A stretch of DNA of 64,000 nucleotides from Phyllobacterium phragmitis (GTDB lineage Bacteria; Pseudomonadota; Alphaproteobacteria; Rhizobiales; Rhizobiaceae), in assembly GCF_002980495.1 (NCBI RefSeq), contig NZ_PVBR01000012.1:62001-126000 (forward strand). Direction: 5' to 3'. Both the position numbers and the translations under genes were made by a program. The notes under the pieces are model-generated. The model was not told where the DNA came from. It saw nothing but the letters and a program-made list of their open reading frames with translations, and did no database searches. Positions 1 through 7,359 of this stretch are shown in pieces (the first letter of the stretch is position 1; each line of letters starts with the position of its first letter).

Positions 1-61
1 GAAGAAGCAGAAGAATATCAAACCCGCTGCCGTCCCGGATCGTCCTGATGATGCCTTGCAT
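1..61 (-). CDS. ABC transporter permease, N-terminal 20 codons only (cut by window edge)
   Basis: An ATG at 61 on the minus strand is preceded by a GGGGAG ribosome-binding site and opens a frame that runs off the window start. The visible peptide begins MQGIIRTIRDGSGFD and turns hydrophobic (ILLLL), as expected before the first membrane helix of a sugar ABC permease. It lies directly downstream of the solute-binding protein gene at 294-1517, where a permease is normally found. The identity rests mostly on context, because only about 20 residues are visible. Confidence 0.55.
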   Translation of the reverse strand, partial: MQGIIRTIRDGSGFDILLLL

Positions 62-107
62 GTGGTCGTTCTCCCCGGTCTTTATTTTTTACGCTGGCGG
101 GGCACAG

Positions 108-269
108 CACCCCCCTCTGTCCTGCCGGACATCTCCCCCACAAGGGGGGAGATTGGCTGACATCAACAATGGCGCTTATCCTGCAAACGTCTGCGATTGG
201 TGCCGAACATCCATGAAGGCCAATCTCCCCCCTTGTGGGGGAGATGCCCGGCAGGGCAGAGGGGGGTTG
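108..269. repeat. Large intergenic inverted repeat (rhizobial mosaic/palindromic element type)
   Basis: Two arms of about 49 nt, at 108-156 and 220-269, are inverted copies with only two or three mismatches. Each arm carries its own small hairpin around the core CCCCCACAAGGGGGG. The centre (157-219) is unique. It sits between the binding-protein stop and the permease start, so it will be transcribed and may act as an intercistronic RNA hairpin. Elements of this build are common between genes in Rhizobiales. Confidence 0.8.
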
Positions 270-293
270 CCTCGCGCTTTCGTTACAACAGCC

Positions 294-1517
294 CTACTTC
301 CCCAACACCGCATCGATCTGCTTTTGCGCCGCCCCAAGCGCGGTCTTCGGATCGCTCTGGTGCGTCAGGGATGACTGGATCGCCGTGTAGATCGCCTTGG
401 AGATTTTCGGCCATTCGGGATGCGGGCCGCGGTTGCGGGCGTATTTCATGCTCTCTTCGAAGACAGCGTAGATTTCCGGCGACTGCGGATTGTCCACCTG
501 CACCTTGGACGCAGGCAGGAAACCGAAGCGGTTCCAGACTTCGGGCATTTTCGAATGGAGCCATTCGAGCAGGATGAAGGCTTCCTTCGGGTGCTTCGAG
601 TTGGCGAGGATGACATTGTCGCCTTCTCCCAGCGCCGATGCGCGCGGCGCACCATCGTGGGGAACGGGGAGCAATGTTGCGCGATAATCGAACTTGGCGT
701 CCGTCGCCATGCGCGGCAATTCCCACGGGCCGGAAATCGCCATGGCGGCATTGCCCGCATTGAAGGTGGCAAACGAATCGTACTGGCCGCGGATCAATGT
801 GTCGGGCGATGCCAGCTTTTCATCGAGCAGTTTGCCCCAGGCTTCCAGCACCTTGACGCCGCCTTCGGTATCGACCTTGTCATAATCGCCGCCGGTCATC
901 TGCAGCCAGGGCAGGAACTGGAACGTGCCCTCCTCCGTGGCGACAGCGGAAAAGGCGAGGCCGTAGACATTCTTCGCTGGATCGGTGAGCTTTTTCGCCG
1001 CCTCGTAAAGCTCGTCCCATGTCCTTGGCGGCTTGTCCGGATCGAGCCCCTTGGCCTTGAACATGTCGACATTATAGTAAAGGGCAATCGTATTGGCGCC
1101 GCGCGGAAGGCCATAGATCTTGCCGTCCCACGTCACCGAGGCGAGCGGTCCCGGAAAAATGTCGTCCTTCTTGACGATCTTCGATTCCGCAATCATCGGC
1201 GTCAGATCAAGCAGCAGCCCGCGCGAGGCGAAAAGCGCCACCTCCGGATTGTCGATATAGGTGACATCCGGTCCTTCCCCCGTCGCCGCAGCCCGCGCCA
1301 GATCGTTGACCATATTGCGGAACTCGATCGTCTTGAGATTGAGCTTGATATCCGGATGCGCCTTCTCGAACTCGTCCTTCAACAGGTAGATATACTGGTC
1401 CGCTCGGTCGATGGTCCAGATTTCCAGCGTTACCGGCTCGGCCTGTGCGGTCGCGGCGGTGAACAGCGCTCCCATAAAAGCTATTGGGCCTGCCATCCAT
1501 TTTACGATGCGTTTCAT
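294..1517 (-). CDS. Sugar ABC transporter substrate-binding protein
   Basis: This 407-residue periplasmic binding protein belongs to the family 1 (maltose/multiple sugar) solute-binding proteins. A signal peptide spans residues 1-26 (basic MKRIVKW, hydrophobic core, ATAQA cleavage site before EPVTLEIW). The mature part has the usual pattern of LEIWTIDR near the start, GLPRGANTIALYYN near residue 140 and AAMAISGPWE near 260. The ATG has a strong AGGAGGAGAA site upstream. Its neighbours are a permease (start at 61), a TIM-barrel isomerase and a Gfo/Idh oxidoreductase, so it most likely imports a sugar or polyol that those enzymes then process. The ligand cannot be read from the sequence. Confidence 0.9.
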   Translation of the reverse strand: MKRIVKWMAGPIAFMGALFTAATAQAEPVTLEIWTIDRADQYIYLLKDEFEKAHPDIKLNLKTIEFRNMVNDLARAAATGEGPDVTYIDNPEVALFASRGLLLDLTPMIAESKIVKKDDIFPGPLASVTWDGKIYGLPRGANTIALYYNVDMFKAKGLDPDKPPRTWDELYEAAKKLTDPAKNVYGLAFSAVATEEGTFQFLPWLQMTGGDYDKVDTEGGVKVLEAWGKLLDEKLASPDTLIRGQYDSFATFNAGNAAMAISGPWELPRMATDAKFDYRATLLPVPHDGAPRASALGEGDNVILANSKHPKEAFILLEWLHSKMPEVWNRFGFLPASKVQVDNPQSPEIYAVFEESMKYARNRGPHPEWPKISKAIYTAIQSSLTHQSDPKTALGAAQKQIDAVLGK

Positions 1518-1535
1518 GCCTTATTCTCCTCCTCA

Positions 1536-1578
1536 GCATGATCCCGAAAAGTTGCAGACTTTTCGGATAAGATCATGC
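1536..1578. repeat. Intercistronic hairpin, nested inverted repeat
   Basis: The outer arms GCATGATC (1536-1543) and GATCATGC (1571-1578) enclose the inner arms CGAAAAGT and ACTTTTCG. The structure lies between the isomerase stop and the binding-protein start. It probably forms an RNA hairpin in the operon mRNA that could stabilise the binding-protein message. A related CGAAAAT...ATTTTCG hairpin occurs at 31168-31192, which suggests a dispersed repeat family. Confidence 0.65.
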
Positions 1579-1624
1579 GGCTAAAATAATGCTATGAACC
1601 GGAATTCCCATCCGGCGCGGGTAA

Positions 1625-2539
1625 TCAGGGGTTGGCGATGAAATCACCGCCACGGCAATGCTTCAGATAATTGAGCGAGTGAACCTGCCCGGTCATCTCC
1701 AGATCATTGCGATAGACCGGATCGTGCCAGCCTTCGATATCGATGGAGCCGGGCCAGCCCGCCAGACGCAGTTCGGAGATCACGTCCGTCCAGTTGGTGT
1801 CGCCGAAACCCGGCGAGCGCATAAACACGAACTTCTCCTTGCCGAACACCCCATGCTCGCGGATCACCTCCCAGCGAATGGTCGCGTCCTTGCCATGCAC
1901 ATGGAAAATCTTCGAAACCCATTTGCGGATCTGCGGCATGGGATCGATCAGATAGACCATCTGGTGACAAGGCTCCCATTCAATGCCAAGATTATCGGCG
2001 GGAACCTCGTTGAAGATCATTTCCCAGGCATCCGGGTTATGCGCGATATTCCAGTCGCCGCTCGCCCAATTGCCATCCATGGCGCAATTCTCGAACGCCA
2101 GCCGAACGCCCTTGTCGGCGGCGCGTTTGGAAAGCTCGCTCCAGACCTTTTTAAATTGCGGCAGGCTGTCCTCGATGGGCTTGCCGCGCACCCGTCCGGT
2201 GAAGCCCGCAATCGTGGTTGCGCCGAAAAGATGCGCATGATCGATCAGCGCCTCCCAGCCTTTCAGCGTTTCCCGGTCGATCTCGGTATCTTCAAGCGGA
2301 TTGCCGAACATGCCGAGCGTCGAGATGGTGACATCCTCGTCACCAATCGCCTCCTTCAACTGCGCGGCCAACGTCGGCAAATCCTTGTTCATCACCTGCC
2401 AGAAGAACGGCTCGATGCTTTCGAACCCGTGGGGCAGGATGCTTTTCACAGTGCTGGCCGGATCGGGCGCATTGGCCTTGATCATCGTGCCGATGCGGAT
2501 GGATTTTGCCGGATTGCTCAATTCTGGGATTCCTTTCAA
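1625..2539 (-). CDS. Sugar phosphate isomerase/epimerase (TIM-barrel, AP-endonuclease-2 fold)
   Basis: The 304-residue protein has the xylose-isomerase-like TIM-barrel pattern. Likely metal ligands sit in AFENCAMDG (about residue 150), IEWEPCHQ (about 200), HVHGKD (about 225) and IDIEGWHDP near the end. Proteins of this family isomerise, epimerise or dehydrate sugars and inosose-type compounds in the cytoplasm. The start codon overlaps the stop of the upstream Gfo/Idh gene (ATGA), so the two are translationally coupled. Pairing with an NAD-dependent sugar dehydrogenase suggests a two-step oxidation and isomerisation of the imported sugar. The substrate is unknown. Confidence 0.85.
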   Translation of the reverse strand: MKGIPELSNPAKSIRIGTMIKANAPDPASTVKSILPHGFESIEPFFWQVMNKDLPTLAAQLKEAIGDEDVTISTLGMFGNPLEDTEIDRETLKGWEALIDHAHLFGATTIAGFTGRVRGKPIEDSLPQFKKVWSELSKRAADKGVRLAFENCAMDGNWASGDWNIAHNPDAWEMIFNEVPADNLGIEWEPCHQMVYLIDPMPQIRKWVSKIFHVHGKDATIRWEVIREHGVFGKEKFVFMRSPGFGDTNWTDVISELRLAGWPGSIDIEGWHDPVYRNDLEMTGQVHSLNYLKHCRGGDFIANP

Positions 2540-3558
2540 ATCGTTATTTCCACGCGTCGCCCGGTTTCAGCACTGTCAATCGCGCCGAACACCATTGCGA
2601 GGCTCTTGATGTTTTCCGCGCCCACCGTTTCGGGCGTCGGGCCGCCACGTGTGGCACTGATAAAATCCTGCATAACTCCGAGGTGGCCGCCCACGCGGTC
2701 GGGGGCATCGAGGGGAGGGATCTCGACGGCGGCCACCTCGGAAAACAGGCCGTCTAAGCCGCTAGCGACGGCTTCGGCCTGTATGTCGTCATGCCCGTCC
2801 CAGACGAGCGTGCCTTTGGTGCCAACGATGCGCCAGGCGCTTTCCCAGCTCGTTCGCAGGCCATCGGCGCACCAGCTGCCGCGATAGGTGAAAATCGCGC
2901 CATTGGAAAACTCGAAAATCGCCGCAGCGGATGAACCCTGGCTGTACCATGAATTAGCCGGCTCCCATTCCCGCGCATAGACGGCGCTTGCCGCATCATC
3001 GGCAAGCAGGCGGGCGGCATCGAAGGTGTGGATCGCCATGTCGTGGAAGAGCACATGGCGCATTTCCTCGCGAAACCCGCCGAAATGGGGGCCAAGGAAG
3101 AAATCGCAATGGAGGCTCGTCACCTCGCCGATTGCGCCTGAACGGATCAGCCTGGCGATGCGCCGGATCTGCTCGAGATAGCGCCGGTTCTGGACGACGG
3201 CATGGATGCGCCCTGCCGTCTGCGCCCGCCGGATCAAGTCGCGGGCCTCATCCAGCGTTTCGGCCATCGGCTTTTCCGTCAGCACATGACAACCGGCATC
3301 GAGGCCGGCGGCAACGGTGGCATGGCGAGCACTGGGAATAACGATATCGAAGAGGAGATCCGGTTTGGTTTTCGCCAGCACGGCTGAAAGATCATCGGAA
3401 ACCATAGCAGTTGGCAGATCGAATTCGCCGGCGCGTACGCGGGCCCTCTCAGCATCAAGATCGACGACCCCGACAATGTCGATATCGCCAATGGCGCGTG
3501 CTGCCTCGAACCATGCTTTGCTCATAGCTCCGCAGCCGACTAAAACGGCACGCTGCAT
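2536..3558 (-). CDS. Gfo/Idh/MocA family NAD(P)-dependent oxidoreductase
   Basis: This 340-residue protein starts with a Rossmann dinucleotide site (VGCGAMSKAW, residues 7-16) and has the family's EKPMAETLDEA motif near residue 95. The C-terminal half is the typical alpha/beta substrate domain. Relatives oxidise inositols, sugars or sugar derivatives with NAD(P). It is the first gene of the minus-strand operon, with GAGGAGAGGAA upstream of the ATG. The promoter region behind it holds two operator-like palindromes that face the LacI gene at 3872. The exact substrate is not predictable. Confidence 0.88.
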   Translation of the reverse strand: MQRAVLVGCGAMSKAWFEAARAIGDIDIVGVVDLDAERARVRAGEFDLPTAMVSDDLSAVLAKTKPDLLFDIVIPSARHATVAAGLDAGCHVLTEKPMAETLDEARDLIRRAQTAGRIHAVVQNRRYLEQIRRIARLIRSGAIGEVTSLHCDFFLGPHFGGFREEMRHVLFHDMAIHTFDAARLLADDAASAVYAREWEPANSWYSQGSSAAAIFEFSNGAIFTYRGSWCADGLRTSWESAWRIVGTKGTLVWDGHDDIQAEAVASGLDGLFSEVAAVEIPPLDAPDRVGGHLGVMQDFISATRGGPTPETVGAENIKSLAMVFGAIDSAETGRRVEITI

Positions 3559-3589
3559 TTTATTCCTCTCCTCCCAAGGAAGTCACTTA

Positions 3590-3606
3590 AACCGATTAAA
3601 TCGGTT
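3590..3606. promoter_or_regulatory. Candidate LacI-family operator 1
   Basis: The dyad AACCGAT-TAA-ATCGGTT has perfect 7-bp arms and lies 32 bp upstream of the oxidoreductase start, where it would block the minus-strand promoter. LacI/GalR regulators bind palindromes of this size, and a LacI gene is transcribed away from it on the other side. The assignment is by position and symmetry. Confidence 0.55.
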
Positions 3607-3618
3607 GCAAATGCTTTC

Positions 3619-3632
3619 CGTAAACGTTTACG
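3619..3632. promoter_or_regulatory. Candidate LacI-family operator 2 (CGTAAACGTTTACG)
   Basis: This perfect 14-bp palindrome with a central CG step matches the general form of LacI/GalR/CcpA-type operators (GTAAACGTTTAC). It is 13 bp from operator 1 in the same divergent region, and both are placed to control the ABC operon and possibly the regulator itself. Confidence 0.65.
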
Positions 3633-3702
3633 ATATCAATCTAACGGTTTGTTTTTGTCAATCCCTCTTTTTCGGTGTTAAAGATGACAGCTTCCCAACT
3701 GG

Positions 3703-3814
3703 GCCGTCATTCTCGGGCTTGTCCCGAGAATCTACGACGGAGCGCTCAATCAGGACGGTAATCACTTTCCTTCTTCTTATGGCAGATTCTCGGGACAAGC
3801 CCGAGAATGACGGC
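3703..3814. repeat. Palindromic repeat pair, 31-bp perfect inverted arms
   Basis: The arms at 3703-3733 and 3784-3814 are exact inverted copies of a sequence built around TCTCGGGCTTGTCCCGAGA, so each arm is itself close to a hairpin. The element ends 58 bp before the LacI start and lies in its leader. It resembles the Rhizobium/Brucella palindromic elements scattered between genes. A relative with a different core is at 5287-5309. Confidence 0.8.
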
Positions 3815-3871
3815 AGGACAAGGAGCGTTGCCCTGCCAGTGATGACAACTCTAGTAAGAAAGGAAAAAACC

Positions 3872-4921
3872 TTGAGCATTCGAGATCTTGCCCGCCATCT
3901 CGACATCTCGATCGGAACCGTCTCACGCGCCTTGAACGGCAAGGCGGACGTCAATCCGGAGACGCGCAAGCGCGTGCTGGAGGCGGCCAAGCGGCTTGGC
4001 TATGTGCCGAACCAGTCCGGGCGCAGTCTTCGCCAGGGAACGACGAACACGATCGGCTTCATGATCGAATCCACCATCGAGACCGCCGATACCGGCGGCA
4101 CCTTCTTCATGCCAGTGTTCGAAGGCGTGCAATCGGTCTTCCGCCGCCATCATCTCGATCTGGTCGCCCTTCTCTGCGGCACGGACGAAGACCCCGCCTC
4201 CTATCTCAACCGCGTGGTCACCCGGCGCTTCGTCGATGGACTGATCATTTCGGCAACGGCACGTAATGACCCGCGCATCGATTTTCTGCTCGAACGCAAC
4301 ATTCCCTTCGTGGCGCTGGGACGCAGTGCGACGGTGGGAGACTATCCCTGGATCGATCTCGATTTCGAAGGCGTCGCCGCCGCTGCCGTCGAGCGCTTAG
4401 CCGGCTTCGGACACCGGCGGATTGCGATCGGCACGCCGGCCAGCGATCTCAACCTCGGCTATGTCTTTCTTGGCGGTTATAAGCGCGCACTCGCAGACAA
4501 CGGCATTGGTTTCGATCCTGATCTCGTCCTGCCCGCTAATGGAAATGAAGAAGGCGGCTATCAGGTAGCGTGTGCGCTCCTGGCACAAAAGCCCATGCCG
4601 ACCGCGATCATTCTCGTCAACGAGAACATGGCGATTGGCCTTTATCGGCGCCTTTACGAAGCCGGAATTCATCCCGGACGCGATATTGCGGTCATCGGCT
4701 TTCGCGAGAGCACCCAAAGCCGGTTTCTGTCGCCAACGCTGACATGTTTCCGGATTTCGTTGCGCGAGCTCGGCATCAAATTGGCCGAGGCCCTGCTTTC
4801 AACCTTGCCGGCGTTTGCTGGCCAATATCCGCAGGAACGAACCAAGTTGGTCTGGCCGATGGAACTGGTGCCAGGTGAAAGTGATCGATTTTCATTGCCA
4901 AACAACATCGGCTCGGCCTGA
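3872..4921 (+). CDS. LacI family transcriptional regulator
   Basis: This 349-residue regulator has the N-terminal LacI helix-turn-helix (SIRDLARHLDISIGTVSRAL, residues 2-21, hinge VPNQSGRSLR) and a periplasmic-binding-protein-like effector domain. The TTG at 3872 is chosen because AAAGGA sits about 7 nt before it and the HTH then begins at residue 2. An in-frame ATG at 3842 would add 10 residues but has no ribosome-binding site. It is divergent from the sugar ABC operon, and the palindromes at 3590 and 3619 are the likely targets. The effector is probably the imported sugar or its phosphate. Confidence 0.88.
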   Translation: MSIRDLARHLDISIGTVSRALNGKADVNPETRKRVLEAAKRLGYVPNQSGRSLRQGTTNTIGFMIESTIETADTGGTFFMPVFEGVQSVFRRHHLDLVALLCGTDEDPASYLNRVVTRRFVDGLIISATARNDPRIDFLLERNIPFVALGRSATVGDYPWIDLDFEGVAAAAVERLAGFGHRRIAIGTPASDLNLGYVFLGGYKRALADNGIGFDPDLVLPANGNEEGGYQVACALLAQKPMPTAIILVNENMAIGLYRRLYEAGIHPGRDIAVIGFRESTQSRFLSPTLTCFRISLRELGIKLAEALLSTLPAFAGQYPQERTKLVWPMELVPGESDRFSLPNNIGSA

Positions 4922-5367
4922 TCCTGCACCCTCGGCCTTGATGGCAAAGGTCTGTTGCCAAATCATATGCTCATCGAGTGCGAGGAGATTGTTTGTCAGG
5001 CCGATCTCAATGCTGGCCCTGCTGTTTGACATGCTCCGCTCGCCGATCCTGCGCCTGACCGTGGCGCTAGTTTTCGCCGCCCTCGCCGCATCACCGGATA
5101 TGCGCTCGCCCACGGCGTCACCAAGGAAACGGCGCCTTGCGACATCTGACGGCAAATCTTCTACATCGCCGCCGGCGACACCGTGGAGGTTGCGGCGTTA
5201 TTGCAGCTAGAACGGTTCCTGTTTTGATGGAATCGTCTAGCCTTATCATTCTGCATCGCCGGAACTGTGGAGATGACGAGGCATGGATTCCTGTGACAAG
5301 CACAGGAATGACGGAGGATTGACTATTCTCGCCAATATTGGGCGTTTTCACCCCGCAGAACGATAGC
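4922..5367. other. Intergenic region with possible gene debris, no supportable gene
   Basis: These 446 bases lie between the LacI stop and the LysR stop. Short stretches read like protein in broken frames (for example TGYALAHGVTKE and FYIAAGDTVEVAAL on the plus strand), separated by stops, which suggests remains of an old gene. No family could be named. A palindromic repeat unit is at 5287-5309. Confidence 0.5.
5287..5309. repeat. Short palindromic repeat unit
   Basis: ATTCCTGTG-ACAAG-CACAGGAAT forms a 9-bp-arm hairpin and is followed by GACGG, the same edge as in the larger element at 3703-3814. This points to one repeat family with variable cores. It lies downstream of the LysR gene on its strand and could fold in the 3' end of that transcript. 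Confidence 0.6.
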
Positions 5368-6291
5368 TTATAGGAACGAAAACACCCCCAAATCGCGCAT
5401 TGGAATGGCTCGGGCAAGATCGAGGAAGGATTGTGCCGCTGGCGATAATGTGCGTCCGGAGCTCCAGACGAGGCCAATACGTCTTTTGGCACCGAAATCC
5501 GGGATTGGACGGAGAACAAGCCGGGTGGCGCCGAGGACCGGCAAGGTCAGCGTCGGCAGCGCCGTAACACCAAGTCCCTGCGCAACCAGTGCACCGGCAG
5601 TGGCGAGATGGGCGACCTCGAAACGCGGTTCGAGAACGCGGCCGATGCTCAGACAGGCCCCGTCCAGCAATTCGCGCACGCTGGTTCCCCGCGCCATTGC
5701 GATGAACGGCATGTCGAGGAGCTCTGACCAGGCGTAGCTGCGATCTTCGGCCAGAGGTCCGTCAGAAGTTCCTACGGCGACGAACTCGTCATCAAGGATG
5801 CGGTGGAAGGATAGCCGCGCGCGGGTGCCGACCGTTCCAGCGGTGAACCCGATATCCGCTTCACCCGACTCCACTGCATGCAGGACACTGTCGGATAATG
5901 TGTCGAGTATCCGTAAATCGACATTCGGATGTTCAAGTGTAAAGCGCTGAAGGAGACTTGGCAAAAGACTGGTCGTGACCGAGGGGAGGCCCGCGATGAC
6001 CAACCGGCCGTTGCGTACCGCAAGGTAGGATTCGAACTCGACCATTCCGTTGTCAGCGGTGTTGAGCATTCGCTCGGCGATGTCGGCAAGCAATAGGCCT
6101 TGGGCGGTCGGTACGACGTTGCGTGTGTCGCGGTCGAAAAGGCGGGTTCCCAGGCATTCCTCGATCGCACCAATCTGTCGTGACAGCGACGACGGAGAAA
6201 CTCCCAGATTCTCAGCCGCTGCCCGAAAGCTTCCGTTGCTGGTGAGGGCACGAACGGCTTGATAATCGTCGAGGGAGAGTTTGTTGCGCAT
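5368..6291 (-). CDS. LysR family transcriptional regulator
   Basis: The 307-residue regulator has a canonical N-terminal winged HTH (DYQAVRALTSNGSFRAAAENL, about residues 8-28, then SPSSLSRQI) and a LysR substrate-binding domain (GRLVIAGLPS from about residue 93). It is transcribed away from the TAXI-TRAP operon starting at 6388, so it is the likely activator of that operon. The 96-bp intergenic region carries an inverted repeat TTGCG-N15-CGCAA at 6305-6329, a plausible binding site. The inducer is probably the transported compound. Confidence 0.88.
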   Translation of the reverse strand: MRNKLSLDDYQAVRALTSNGSFRAAAENLGVSPSSLSRQIGAIEECLGTRLFDRDTRNVVPTAQGLLLADIAERMLNTADNGMVEFESYLAVRNGRLVIAGLPSVTTSLLPSLLQRFTLEHPNVDLRILDTLSDSVLHAVESGEADIGFTAGTVGTRARLSFHRILDDEFVAVGTSDGPLAEDRSYAWSELLDMPFIAMARGTSVRELLDGACLSIGRVLEPRFEVAHLATAGALVAQGLGVTALPTLTLPVLGATRLVLRPIPDFGAKRRIGLVWSSGRTLSPAAQSFLDLARAIPMRDLGVFSFL

Positions 6292-6304
6292 CCTGCGTTA
6301 ATTA

Positions 6305-6329
6305 TTGCGGTAGGCGCTATTTATCGCAA
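6305..6329. promoter_or_regulatory. Candidate LysR binding site
   Basis: The inverted repeat TTGCG (6305-6309) and CGCAA (6325-6329), with a 15-bp spacer, lies in the 96-bp gap between the LysR gene and the TAXI operon. Spacer and symmetry fit a LysR recognition site, although the arms are short. Confidence 0.4.
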
Positions 6330-6387
6330 CAGATTTTTCGGGAAGACTGTAACAGGACCCCTATGCGGTTCGTGAGGGAGGAAAATC

Positions 6388-7356
6388 ATGAACACGACTT
6401 TGCGTGCCCTGATGGGCGCATCCTTGTTGACTCTGCCCATAGCGGCGATGGCACAGGATACCGATATTCTGATCGGATCGACCTCTGCTTCGTCGAGTCA
6501 TTACGGATATTTCGTGGCGGTTGGCCAGCTCATCAATGAGAAGGCTGACGGGCTCAGCGCTTCGGTGGTGGAGACCGGTGCGACGATGGACAACATTCGC
6601 CGAATGGAACGGGACCAAGTGGACCTTGGACTTGTGACGACGAATGTCGCTCAGCATGCCGTGGCTGGCACGAAAGAGTTCGACGGCAAGGCGCGGGACC
6701 TGACGCTTCTGTGGGTCTACACAGGCGCACCGCAGAACGTGGTGATTCGCGCCGATGCTGGGGTGGACAGTCTCAAAGGTCTGGAAGATGTGCGTTTCAA
6801 CCCGGGAATCCGGGGATCCGCCACGGAAACGACGACAGAGGCGGTATTCGACACGCTGGGTCTCAGCGCCGACTACGTCCGCGGTTCGACCACTGATATC
6901 GTTGACGCCATCAAGGACAACCGGGTCGCAGGCTACGTGAAGTCCGGCGCGGGGCAGAAGCTCGACGCCTCGACGATGGACATCGCGACGTTCACGGACA
7001 TCCGGGTTCTCGGCCTGACGCCCGAGCAGGCCGATACGTTGCGCGCCGAAATGCCCGACATCTCGGTTGTCGACATTCCTGAAGGCGCGGCGAAAGGCAT
7101 CCCTGCCTACACGACGTGGAGTTTTGGCGTTGGCGTCGGCGCACCCTCAACTCTGGACGAGGAAACCGCCTATAAGATCGTCAAGGCGGTGATGGAGGAT
7201 GACACGGCACAGGCGAACGCGATGGCCAGCCTCAAGGAGGATGACATTTCCGAATTGACGCTGACCTATGGAACGGTCCCTCTTCACCCCGGCGCGGCGC
7301 GCTGGTTCAAAGAGCAGGGTATTGACCTGCCTGAAAAGCTGCGGCCTGCCGAGTAA
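6388..7356 (+). CDS. TAXI family TRAP transporter solute-binding protein
   Basis: This 322-residue periplasmic protein has a signal peptide (residues 1-22, ending AAMA before QDTD) and the TAXI pattern: GSTSASSSHYGYFVAVGQLIN at the mature start, TDIVDAIKDNRVAGY in the middle and WSFGVGVGAPS near the C terminus. TAXI proteins bind organic acids or amino acids and hand them to a TRAP permease, which is the next gene 3 bp downstream. GAGGGAGGAAAA precedes the ATG. The operon continues with an AtuA-family protein and a 3-hydroxybutyrate-oligomer hydrolase, so the ligand may be a hydroxy or branched acid. Confidence 0.88.
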   Translation: MNTTLRALMGASLLTLPIAAMAQDTDILIGSTSASSSHYGYFVAVGQLINEKADGLSASVVETGATMDNIRRMERDQVDLGLVTTNVAQHAVAGTKEFDGKARDLTLLWVYTGAPQNVVIRADAGVDSLKGLEDVRFNPGIRGSATETTTEAVFDTLGLSADYVRGSTTDIVDAIKDNRVAGYVKSGAGQKLDASTMDIATFTDIRVLGLTPEQADTLRAEMPDISVVDIPEGAAKGIPAYTTWSFGVGVGAPSTLDEETAYKIVKAVMEDDTAQANAMASLKEDDISELTLTYGTVPLHPGAARWFKEQGIDLPEKLRPAE

Positions 7357-7359
7357 GCC

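Noticed and set aside
108-269. CRISPR-like repeat structure
   Set aside because: There are only two inverted copies, no regular spacers and no cas genes; it is a palindromic intergenic element.
420-1541. 373-codon plus-strand frame opposite the sugar-binding protein
   Set aside because: It lies fully opposite a clear solute-binding protein gene and has no motif or ribosome-binding site; it is a shadow frame of high-GC DNA.
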